From Polyangiaceae bacterium (GTDB lineage Bacteria > Myxococcota_A > Polyangia > Polyangiales > Polyangiaceae), in contig JADLFU010000272.1 in the NCBI GenBank assembly GCA_020849655.1, positions 1 to 35,790 of the forward strand: a stretch of DNA of 35,790 nt, written 5' to 3'. Positions 15,201 through 21,416 of this stretch are shown here, one piece after another. The position numbers and the translations under genes are program-made. The notes under the pieces are model-generated. The model did not search any database and had not been told where the DNA came from. It was given only the letters and a program-made list of their open reading frames with translations. Every line of letters begins with the position of its first letter. Position 1 is the stretch's first letter.

Positions 15201-17535
15201 CGCCGCCGACCTCATCTCGCGCGAGATCGAGGCCGCGCAGGGCAACCTCTCGAAGGCGCGCCTCTACGGCGAGCTCGCGAAGCTCGCGCGCGAGAAGCTC
15301 GGCGACAAGGCGCGCGCGCAGGACGCGGCGAAGAAGGCCATCGAGCTCGATCCGACCGCGCTCGACTCGCTGCTCATCCTCGGAGATTTCGCGTTCGAGG
15401 ACGGCAAGTTCCTCGAGGCCGCGAGGTCGTACGAGTCGCTCGCGAGCCGCACCGACGCGCTCTCCCCCGCGGACGCGCGGCGCGTGCTCGGGCAGTACGT
15501 CGACGCGCTCCTGAAGACAGGCGGCGAGGAGAAGGCGGTCGCGGCCGTCGATCGCCTGCTCGAGCTCGCCCCCGACGACCTCGCGTGCGTCGGGCGGGCG
15601 TTCCGGGTCCACGCGGCGCACGGCGACGCGAAGAAGGCCTTCGAGCTCGGCGCGCGCTACACCGGCGAGCTCGGCGGGCAGCTGCGCGGGCACGACAAGG
15701 CCGAGGCGCTCTATCGGTACGGCGAGGCCGCGCGCAAGGTCGGCGAGCTCGACAAGGCCGTCGACGCGCTCACCGAGGCCACCGAGGTCGACCCGGCGTA
15801 CCCCGCGCCGGTCGACGCGCTCGCCGAGGTCTTCGGCGACAAGGGCGACTGGGAGGAGGTCCTGCGCATCAAGAACCGCCGCCTCGACGTGCTCTCGGGC
15901 GACGAGCGCAGCGCGATGCTGGTCGAGATCGGCGACGTCATCGCCACCAAGATCGGCGACCGCACGCGCGCGGCGAAGAGCTTCGTCGCCGCCCTCGAGG
16001 ACCGCCCCGACGATCGCAAGCTGCTGACGAAGCTCATGCAGCTCTACAGCGAGGAGAAGGACTGGGCGAAGCTGGTCGAGATCGTCGTGCGCCTCGCGGA
16101 CTTCGTCGACGACAAGAAGCAGAAGGCGAAGTACCTGCTCACGGCCGCCGGCATCGTGCAGAAGGAGCTGCAGGATCTCGACCAGGCCGTCGCGCTGCTC
16201 GACCGGGTGCTCGAGCTCGAGCCGTCGCAGAAGGCGCTCACCGACGCGATCGAGGTGCGGCGCGCGCGCGCCGAGTGGCCCGAGGTCGAGAAGCTGCTGA
16301 CGCGGCAGCTCGAGATGGTGCAGGAGAGCAACGATCGCGACAAGCTCATCGCGACCTTCGACGCCCTCGGCGATCTCTACCAGCGGCACCTCGGCCAGAC
16401 GGGCGACGCCATCGACGCGTACGAGGCGGCGCAGACGCTCGACCCCGACGACCGCGAGCGCAACGAGAAGCTCGCCGACATCTACGTCTCGGATCCGGCG
16501 AAGTACCTCGACAAGGCCGTCGCGTCGCTGCGCACGACGCTCGCGCGGAACCCGCACAAGCCCGAGGGCTACAAGCTGCTCCGCAAGCTCTACACCGAGT
16601 CGAAGCGGGCCGACGCCGCGTGGTGCCTCTGCCAGGCGCTGACGTGCCTCAACCTCGCCGAGCCCGACGAGGAGCGCTTCTTCAAGCGCATGCGGGCCGA
16701 GTCGCCCGCCGCCGCGCAGGACAGGCTCTCCGAGGAGGACTGGGTGATGCGCGTCCGGCACTTCGACGCCGACCCGCTCTTGACGGCGGTGCTGTCGATC
16801 CTCGAGCCGACGATCCTCGCGGCGCGCGCGCAGCCGATCGAGACGCTCGGGTACGACGCGCGCTACGCGCTCGATCTCTCGCTGCACCCCTACCCGATGT
16901 CGCAGACGCTCTACTACGCGGCCGGCGTGCTCGGGATGACCCCGCCGCTCACGTTCCAGAACCCCAACGATCCGGGCGGCCTCTCGTTCCTCCACGCGCG
17001 CACGCCCGGCATCGTGCTCGGCCACGCGGCCCTCTCGGCCGACGTGCCGCCGCAGGCCGCCGCGTTCCTCGCCGCGCGCCATCTCGCGTATTTCCGGCCC
17101 GGGTTCTACGTGCGCCACCTCGTGCCGAGCGTGACGGGCCTGAAGACCTGGCTCTTCGCCGCCATCAAGCTCATCGCGCCGCAGTTCCCGCTGTCGGCCG
17201 ATCTCGAGGGCCCCGTGAAGGAGAACCTCGACTTCATCAGCGGCGCCCTGAAGGGCAACGCGCGCGACAACCTCGCCTCCGTCGTCACGAAGATGCTCTC
17301 CGGCGGCGGCTCGCTCGACCTGAAGAAGTGGGTGCAGGCGGTGGATCTCTCGGCCGACCGCGCGGGGTTCCTCGTCGCGCACGATCTCGAGGTCGCGACG
17401 GAGCTCGTGAAGGCGGGCGGCGACGAGCAGAGCTCGCTGCCGGTGCGCGAACGCGCGAAGGAGCTGGTGCTGTTCGCCGTGAGCGAGGAGTACTTCGACC
17501 TGCGCCGCCGCCTCGGCATCGCGATCGACTCGTGA
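12223..17535 (+). CDS. Giant protein: death-like adaptor domain, degenerate Ser/Thr kinase (pseudokinase), TPR array, degenerate M48-like C-terminus
   Basis: 1770 residues, no signal peptide. Residues ~1-75 (LRGELERLFKLDELVHLTQE onwards) resemble effector-associated/death-like adaptor domains. Residues ~95-362 are a protein-kinase fold with key changes: Gly loop G105-E-G-P-V-A, VAIK Lys replaced by Arg125 (IVLRVL), and the HRD motif reading HGN (217-219), so the catalytic Asp is Asn219. Asn224, Asp241 (DAG) and APE (268-270) are kept. Residues ~380-1470 are a long array of TPR-like helical pairs. Residues ~1500-1770 resemble an M48-type metallopeptidase core in which HExxH is replaced by ARHLAY (1618-1623) and the third-ligand block reads DLSADRAG (1708-1715). 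Both ends thus look catalytically dead, suggesting a scaffold. The stop overlaps the next start (GTGA). Confidence 0.85.
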   Translation: MDIDILRGELERLFKLDELVHLTQELLGWSPEEVGGATSSAAFARALVERCREREALDALVDAVAASRTELDPKLRDLLVHGFPVLDDLTQGSLLGDVTVGRKIGEGPVAQTYLAKRDGKEIVLRVLRSEVAFDRRRVARYQTAVRLVGRVSHAGLASGTTAGPLGDRVAVTYEHVEAQPLSARLARTGPMHLNEARPLLKAILEVLAALHDKRLVHGNLKLENVLLARGEGGAQRVIVVDAGTDRLRRRARAAGDVLGMVVTPKIAAPELHRGKGADVRSDVYAFGVLLFELLSGKPPFSGGTPVELAVAHMSKAPEPPSAVAPRGWVTKELDTFVLSLLEKEPSARPRDGRALLEALETLGRATTARAASKIDEEELTRRVDALVADPGDHDAALKLEGAVEEGAEPARVAEAFSVAADTLEVSGEDAQKHKETKKALLFRAARIFEAAKALEDAETAYASIVDLGGDDDIAIVALEEVRRQLGKYEELVEMLLVRSERATSRSERARALADIGKLYAHELDDKAQALVAFTQALCEDAQDTELAEEVERLAGTDQALWAEVANTVGQAVQGDLPPEARTALLLLLGGWYGGKLSRPDLALPCYQTIVQGEPSNDAALAGMAAIYRAAQQWPELGAVLLRRADVTTSPVRARDFKASAAELLDGKLNEPHRAKDIYEQILADDPAHEQASLALAKIYERTGDYAALVKILDKQADALRGEDRARAYCKIAELHEGQLDDLAEAVRRYEAALAADERHLDALKGLDRIFNRTGKYKELLANLDRQLQVAATPRQKINLLERIAGIHDEEFLDHEAAAKAYEGILKIDSAHENSLTALARHYRALDRWEDVSTLYERHLKVATDDARRQELLLARGRVLSEQVGSPERAMSCYQQVLEITPDHSGALEALARLREQSGDALAALDAIEALAAKAATAEQKAEQWMRAAKLLEARGDRDGAIQRYKAALDADPTNAAATVALRSAYAARGDSASAADLISREIEAAQGNLSKARLYGELAKLAREKLGDKARAQDAAKKAIELDPTALDSLLILGDFAFEDGKFLEAARSYESLASRTDALSPADARRVLGQYVDALLKTGGEEKAVAAVDRLLELAPDDLACVGRAFRVHAAHGDAKKAFELGARYTGELGGQLRGHDKAEALYRYGEAARKVGELDKAVDALTEATEVDPAYPAPVDALAEVFGDKGDWEEVLRIKNRRLDVLSGDERSAMLVEIGDVIATKIGDRTRAAKSFVAALEDRPDDRKLLTKLMQLYSEEKDWAKLVEIVVRLADFVDDKKQKAKYLLTAAGIVQKELQDLDQAVALLDRVLELEPSQKALTDAIEVRRARAEWPEVEKLLTRQLEMVQESNDRDKLIATFDALGDLYQRHLGQTGDAIDAYEAAQTLDPDDRERNEKLADIYVSDPAKYLDKAVASLRTTLARNPHKPEGYKLLRKLYTESKRADAAWCLCQALTCLNLAEPDEERFFKRMRAESPAAAQDRLSEEDWVMRVRHFDADPLLTAVLSILEPTILAARAQPIETLGYDARYALDLSLHPYPMSQTLYYAAGVLGMTPPLTFQNPNDPGGLSFLHARTPGIVLGHAALSADVPPQAAAFLAARHLAYFRPGFYVRHLVPSVTGLKTWLFAAIKLIAPQFPLSADLEGPVKENLDFISGALKGNARDNLASVVTKMLSGGGSLDLKKWVQAVDLSADRAGFLVAHDLEVATELVKAGGDEQSSLPVRERAKELVLFAVSEEYFDLRRRLGIAIDS

Positions 17536-17984
17536 GCGACGGCGCGCCCGGGCTCGTCGTCCGCTGCGGGCGCTGCGGGCAACCGAACCGCGTGCCGACG
17601 GCGCGCGTGTTCGACGGCCCGCGCTGCGGCACCTGTCGCCACGCGTTGCCGCTCGGGGGCGCGCCGCTCGCGCTGTCGGAGCGCGACTTCGACGCCGTCG
17701 TGTCCGCCGCGACGGTGCCGGTGGTCGTCGATTTCTGGGCGACGTGGTGCGGCCCGTGCAAGTCGATCGCGCCGTCGCTCGAGCACGCGGCGGCAGAGCT
17801 CGCGGGGCGCCTCCTGATCGGCAAGGTCGACGTCGACGAGTGCCCGTCGCTCGCGGCGCGGTTCGACGCGACCTCGGTGCCGCTGCTCGTCGCGTTCCGC
17901 GGCGGCGAGCCCGTCGAGCGACAGGTGGGCGCGCTGCCGACCGACGAGCTGTCGCGCTGGCTCGAGCGCCACGCGCGCGCCTGA
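17532..17984 (+). CDS. trxC: Thioredoxin with N-terminal zinc ribbon (TrxC/thioredoxin-2 type)
   Basis: 150 residues, cytoplasmic. The GTG at 17532 overlaps the stop of the giant upstream gene (GTGA) and places a zinc ribbon at the N-terminus: CGRC (12-15) and CGTC (32-35). The thioredoxin fold follows: VPVVVDFWATWCGPCKSIAP with the redox pair Cys73-Cys76, then KVDVDECPSLAARFD, and the cis-proline loop TSVPLLVAF. It is a general disulfide reductase; in the thioredoxin-2 type the zinc ribbon tunes redox behaviour and stress sensitivity. Tight coupling to a pseudokinase-TPR scaffold is unusual and suggests that the scaffold may be its client or partner, but this is inference. Confidence 0.93.
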   Translation: MSDGAPGLVVRCGRCGQPNRVPTARVFDGPRCGTCRHALPLGGAPLALSERDFDAVVSAATVPVVVDFWATWCGPCKSIAPSLEHAAAELAGRLLIGKVDVDECPSLAARFDATSVPLLVAFRGGEPVERQVGALPTDELSRWLERHARA

Positions 17985-18009
17985 CGTCGACGCCGCGCGG
18001 TGGGGGCCC

Positions 18010-18744
18010 TCAGCCCCAGCCGATCACGAAGCGCAGCTCGTACGTCGGCGTCCCGTCGACCTCGCTGTCGCGCACCGGCGCGGCGGCGTGGAACGTCGGC
18101 TCCGGCGCGCCAGCGATGCGCAGCGCCGTCATCAAGAACCCCTCGGCGAGGGGCGCCGACAGCGGCACGAGGGGCATCGGCACGCCCGTGTGGATGATCT
18201 CGTGCGTGCGCTCGTCGACGGCGCGCGAGGTCGCCTCGCCGAAGTCGAAGTACTGCATCACCGCGCGGCCGACGCGCGCGGCGATCGTCTCCGGGCTCGT
18301 GAAGTTCAGGATGACCTTGTAGAGCCCGTGGATGTCGGCCTCGGCCTGCGTCGCGGCGCGCTCGAGCATCGCCGCGTGGTGCGAGATGCCGCGCGCCTTC
18401 GCGGCGGCGAGCGAGAACGGCAGCATCGGCAGCGCGTCGTACCAGCTCGCCGTGAGGAAATGCTGCTGCAGGAACCTCGCGCACCGCGGCTCGAGCAGCT
18501 GCGCGAGCGCGTCGATCCCGCCCGGCACCGTCGCGTTGTAGTACCCGATCGACGAGCGGTAGACGTGACCCTTGACGTGGAACGGGCTCTCGCCGGGCGC
18601 GTAGCGCGACGGGGCCGCGAGCGCCGACCGCAGGAACCCGCTCGGGCGCGCCGGCGGCATCGGCGTCTTGTGCGACGGGGGCCCGCTGTCGTGCTGCCGC
18701 GGGTCGCGCGAGCCAGGCGGAGAGCTCCGAGGGCGGCGAAGCAT
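18010..18744 (-). CDS. TIGR02265/DUF2378-type protein (Myxococcota-restricted family)
   Basis: 244 residues. The first ~50 residues are Pro/Arg/Ser-rich and not conserved-looking, so the start could instead be the Met at residue 29. From FHVKGHVYRS onwards the family pattern is visible: the GGIDALAQLLEPRCARFLQQ block, WYDALPMLPF, ARGISHHAAMLERAATQAE, the LYKVILNFTSPETIAARVG block, YFDFGEATSRAV and GFLMTALRIAGAPEP. This family is expanded in myxobacteria; its biochemical role is not known to me. The gene faces the thioredoxin gene tail-to-tail with 25 bp between stops, and its upstream region is an AT-rich island unlike the surrounding DNA. Confidence 0.75.
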   Translation of the reverse strand: MLRRPRSSPPGSRDPRQHDSGPPSHKTPMPPARPSGFLRSALAAPSRYAPGESPFHVKGHVYRSSIGYYNATVPGGIDALAQLLEPRCARFLQQHFLTASWYDALPMLPFSLAAAKARGISHHAAMLERAATQAEADIHGLYKVILNFTSPETIAARVGRAVMQYFDFGEATSRAVDERTHEIIHTGVPMPLVPLSAPLAEGFLMTALRIAGAPEPTFHAAAPVRDSEVDGTPTYELRFVIGWG

Positions 18745-18824
18745 GGGGCCGAGACGTCAAATACTCGAATCTTCTACACGCCGAAGAACTTTTTGCTATG
18801 GTACCCAATTTTTTAGGTTGAGTA
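18745..18824 (-). promoter_or_regulatory. AT-rich intergenic island, probable promoter region of the TIGR02265-type gene
   Basis: This 80-bp gap is far lower in GC than anything else in the window, with runs such as aattttttagg and actttttgct. On the minus strand a TTGATA (18830-18825) lies 19 bp before a TACCAT (-10-like, 18805-18800), about 55 nt upstream of the ATG at 18744. A short dyad, atactc (18761-18766) and gagtat (18820-18825), brackets the island. The spacing is long for a standard promoter, so the assignment is tentative. Confidence 0.4.
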
Positions 18825-20693
18825 TCAAAACGGCCTCCACACGGCGCTCCCCTCCTCGTCCCGCTTCTCCTCGGGGGCCGGCGCGGCGGGCGCGGCGGGC
18901 GCGGCGCTCGGGGCCTTCGCGGGGGCGTCCTCGCCGTGGTTGTCGTCGCCGTCGTCGTCGTCGTCGCTCGCTGCGGGCGCCGCCGGGGCCGCGCCGGCGC
19001 CGCGGTCGGGCAGCGGCAGCGCGTCGAGCACCTTGTCGAGCTCGCTCTTCCATGCGCCGAACGCCTCGCGCTCGCTCGGCGGCAGCACGCGCTCGCCGTC
19101 CATCTTCAGCACCTGGAGCCCGTCGACGAACACGCCGTTCTTCTTCACCGAGAAGTGCAGGTGCGGGCCGGTGCTGCGCCCCGTCGTGCCGACGAACCCG
19201 ATGACCTGGCGCGTCTCCACCTTGTCGCCGCGCTTCAGGTTCGGCGCGAACTTCGACATGTGCGCGTAGCCCGTCTCGATGCCGTTCGAGTGCGACAGCA
19301 CGACGAGGTTGCCGCTCGGTCCGTGCGGCCCGACCCAGGTGACGGTGCCGTGGGAGACGGCGTAGATGGGCGTGCCGGTCGGCGCGCCGAAGTCGGTGCC
19401 GTTGTGCGGCGAGACGACGTGCAGCACCGGGTGCATGCGCTTCGGGTTGAACCGCGACGTCACCCTCGGGAACTTCACCGGGTAGCGCCAGCCGCCCTTG
19501 TAGGGAGCCTTGCCCGCCTCGTCGAAGTAGCCGCGGCTCTTGTCACCCTTGAAATGGTAGAGCCGCGTCGGGCGCTCGGATTTCGGCGTCCAGAACTCCA
19601 CCGCCTCGACGTCCACGTACCGCGCGAACCGCCCGAACGACCGCTGCTCCTTCGCGACCACGCGCAGCGTCGAGCCCTTGCCGAGCCTCGAGAGGGAGAT
19701 GCGATCCTCGAGCGCGTCGTTGAGGGTGTCGAGCAGGTCGTCGTCGAACCCTGCGTCGACGATGGCCTGCTTCAGGTCCTCCTTCACGAACACGCTCTTC
19801 GCGACGCGCGACGTCTCGACCTGCAGATCGAGCTTGGCGCCCGCGAGCGCGCCGTCGTCGGTCTCCTTCGCCTGCCACACGTCGACGACCGACGTGAGGT
19901 ACTCGAACGCCTTCACGCGCTTCGTGGCCTTGTCGAGCGCGACGACGTACTGGTGCTTGCGCTTCGGGCGATCGAACACCTTCGCGTCGCCGAAGGCGCG
20001 CAGGATGCGGGCGATCTGCGCGGCGGGCACCTTCTCCTCCTCGAGGGCCTCGGTGAGCGAGCGCGACCCGAGCTTGCCCGCGGCGACGCGCACGGAGTCG
20101 TCGGCCTCGAGCGACTGGACACGGAACACCTCGGGCGCGGGGGGCGGCGCCGGCTCCGACGACGCGGCGGGCGCGGAGGGCGGCGGCGTCGCCTCGGGGG
20201 ACGAGGCGCTGCGCGATCCGAGCGCCGCGGGCAGGCCGCGCCGCGGGCCGTCGATCTGGATGAGCACCGCGAGCACGGTCGCGATGGCGGCGACGCCGAG
20301 CGCGGCCCCGGCGATCGCGGCCACGCGCGGCGAGAGGCCGCGTGACTCGCCGGGGGTGGGCGGCTGCAGCGGCACGTTCGCCGCCTGCTCCGCGAGATCG
20401 ATCGCGCCCGGTGCGGAGGGCGGCGCGTGCGCGTCGATCGTCGCCGGCACGCGCCCGGTCAGCGACAGCGGCGCGTCGACGACGTCGGGGGGATCGTCGG
20501 AGACCTGGTCGACGGTGAGCGCGGCGTCCGGATCCTCGATGACGAGCCGCGCGGGCTCGGCGACGCCGGGAGGATCGTCGGAGACCTGGTCGACGGTGAG
20601 CGCGGCGTCGGGGTCCTCGATGACGAAGTCCGCGCCCATCGAGCTCGTGGTGGCCGGCGGCGGCGAGGGGGTGGCTCGTGCTCGCCCCGACAT
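18825..20693 (-). CDS. Membrane-anchored M23 (LytM-type) metalloendopeptidase
   Basis: 622 residues. The cytoplasmic N-terminus (1-122) contains a 27-residue tandem duplication; one membrane helix follows (124-146, VAAIAGAALGVAAIATVLAV), then a Pro/Ala/Ser linker. Residues ~188-395 resemble the N-terminal part of opacity-associated/M23 endopeptidases (DSVRVAAGKLGSRSLTEALE, LGKGSTLRVV, LYHFKGDKSRGYFDEAGKAP). The LytM core (about 405-525) keeps the zinc ligands: His430 and Asp434 (HNGTDFG), His478 (GYAHMS) and His511-Leu-His513. It should cut peptidoglycan cross-bridges or stems in the periplasm. The acidic, Ala/Pro-rich C-terminus (545-622) is low complexity. It lies 34 bp after the TerB-like gene and probably shares its transcript, with a strong hairpin between them. 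Confidence 0.93.
   Translation of the reverse strand: MSGRARATPSPPPATTSSMGADFVIEDPDAALTVDQVSDDPPGVAEPARLVIEDPDAALTVDQVSDDPPDVVDAPLSLTGRVPATIDAHAPPSAPGAIDLAEQAANVPLQPPTPGESRGLSPRVAAIAGAALGVAAIATVLAVLIQIDGPRRGLPAALGSRSASSPEATPPPSAPAASSEPAPPPAPEVFRVQSLEADDSVRVAAGKLGSRSLTEALEEEKVPAAQIARILRAFGDAKVFDRPKRKHQYVVALDKATKRVKAFEYLTSVVDVWQAKETDDGALAGAKLDLQVETSRVAKSVFVKEDLKQAIVDAGFDDDLLDTLNDALEDRISLSRLGKGSTLRVVAKEQRSFGRFARYVDVEAVEFWTPKSERPTRLYHFKGDKSRGYFDEAGKAPYKGGWRYPVKFPRVTSRFNPKRMHPVLHVVSPHNGTDFGAPTGTPIYAVSHGTVTWVGPHGPSGNLVVLSHSNGIETGYAHMSKFAPNLKRGDKVETRQVIGFVGTTGRSTGPHLHFSVKKNGVFVDGLQVLKMDGERVLPPSEREAFGAWKSELDKVLDALPLPDRGAGAAPAAPAASDDDDDGDDNHGEDAPAKAPSAAPAAPAAPAPEEKRDEEGSAVWRPF
20487..20624 (-). repeat. 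Tandem 27-codon duplication inside the M23 peptidase gene
   Basis: Residues 24-42 and 51-69 of the peptidase are identical (VIEDPDAALTVDQVSDDPP), with a period of 81 bp. The nucleotide copies are almost identical too (differences such as tccgga versus tcgggg), indicating a recent in-frame duplication. The repeat unit is acidic and lies in the predicted cytoplasmic tail, so it could be a docking motif present in two copies. Confidence 0.8.
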
Positions 20694-20709
20694 CAGACCG
20701 ACCTCCGGG

Positions 20710-20729
20710 GAGGCGGCGAGGGCCGCCTC
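20710..20729 (-). terminator. GC-rich 8-bp hairpin between the TerB-like and M23 genes
   Basis: gaggcggc (20710-20717) pairs perfectly with gccgcctc (20722-20729) across a 4-nt loop, overlapping the stop codon of the TerB-like gene. There is no T-run after it on the minus strand, so it is more likely an intercistronic attenuator or mRNA-stabilising stem than a classic rho-independent terminator. Confidence 0.4.
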
Positions 20730-21261
20730 ACCCCTCCTGCGTCTCGAGCTCGTCGAGCAGCGCCTCGGCGCGCTCGGCGCTGATGTCGAGGCGGTCGGCG
20801 AGATCGTTCATGATCTCGTTCTCGGCGTCGGCGATCTCGTTGTCGGCGAACGCGACGGCGGCCGACAGCACGAACGCGGCCTCGCTCGCCTCGACGCGGC
20901 CCTTCAGCACGTCGCACACCGCCGCGAGGCGCTTCGGCTGGCCCTCCTCGGTGAGGCGCTTGTCGAGCTGCGCGACGAGCTCCTCGATCTGCGCGCCGCG
21001 CATCTGGTTCGCCGTGAGCTCGCGGACGGCGCCCTTGACGACCTGGCGCTCGCTGTCCTCGATCTTCCCGTCGGCGGCGACCATCAGGTACATCGCCTCG
21101 ACCACGGCCTCGAAGTACGCGATGGCCTCGTCGTCGCCCTCGAGCGGGTGCTGGTGCTCGTAGGCCTCGGCGCCCGCGAGGAAGATGGACTTCCTGCCGC
21201 CGGTGTCGAACAGGTGATCGCGGAGACGGACGAGGGTCTTCGGGTCGAGGCCGAGAATCAT
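20728..21261 (-). CDS. TerB-like family protein
   Basis: 177 residues from the ATG at 21261; no signal or membrane segment. The central part carries the TerB-fold pattern in two copies: YFEAVVEAMYLMVAADGKIE followed by DSERQVVKGAV, and SEAAFVLSAAVAFADNEIAD followed by AENEIMNDLADRLDIS. The acidic DGxIxDxE-type turns are the metal-binding motifs of the fold. It is the first gene of a minus-strand pair with the M23 peptidase and is divergent from the minisatellite lipoprotein gene across a 155-bp gap. A role linked to envelope maintenance is suggested only by this neighbourhood. It is not closely similar by eye to the TerB-like protein at 4330-4842. Confidence 0.82.
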   Translation of the reverse strand: MILGLDPKTLVRLRDHLFDTGGRKSIFLAGAEAYEHQHPLEGDDEAIAYFEAVVEAMYLMVAADGKIEDSERQVVKGAVRELTANQMRGAQIEELVAQLDKRLTEEGQPKRLAAVCDVLKGRVEASEAAFVLSAAVAFADNEIADAENEIMNDLADRLDISAERAEALLDELETQEG

Positions 21262-21360
21262 GCGCGTCGCATGGCATCGCCGCGGGCCGAAGTCACGCCC
21301 GGAAGGATGGCACAGGGGCGGGCGCGGCACGCGTGGGCTGCGCGCGGCCTCGGGGTCGGG

Positions 21361-21366
21361 TAGGCT
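21361..21366 (+). promoter_or_regulatory. Candidate -10 box (TAGGCT)
   Basis: TAGGCT follows gtcggg and precedes ccgcgcgcgc, 50 nt upstream of the ATG at 21417; a TGGAG Shine-Dalgarno-like sequence (21405-21409) sits 7 nt before that ATG. The block closely resembles the one before the alanine dehydrogenase gene (23405). The -35 is not recognisable. Confidence 0.4.
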
Positions 21367-21416
21367 CCGCGCGCGCTCCGAACGGGGGCGGGTCACGTCG
21401 CAACTGGAGTCTCGCC

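Noticed and set aside
13675-17382. 1235-codon open frame antisense to the giant kinase-TPR gene
   Set aside because: Composition is dominated by Arg/Leu/Val/Glu as expected from the complement of GC-biased codons; the plus-strand frame has kinase and TPR features.
18001-18018. tgggg...cccca stem between the convergent thioredoxin and TIGR02265-type genes
   Set aside because: Only 5 bp with an 8-nt loop and no T-run; too weak to call a terminator in such GC-rich DNA.
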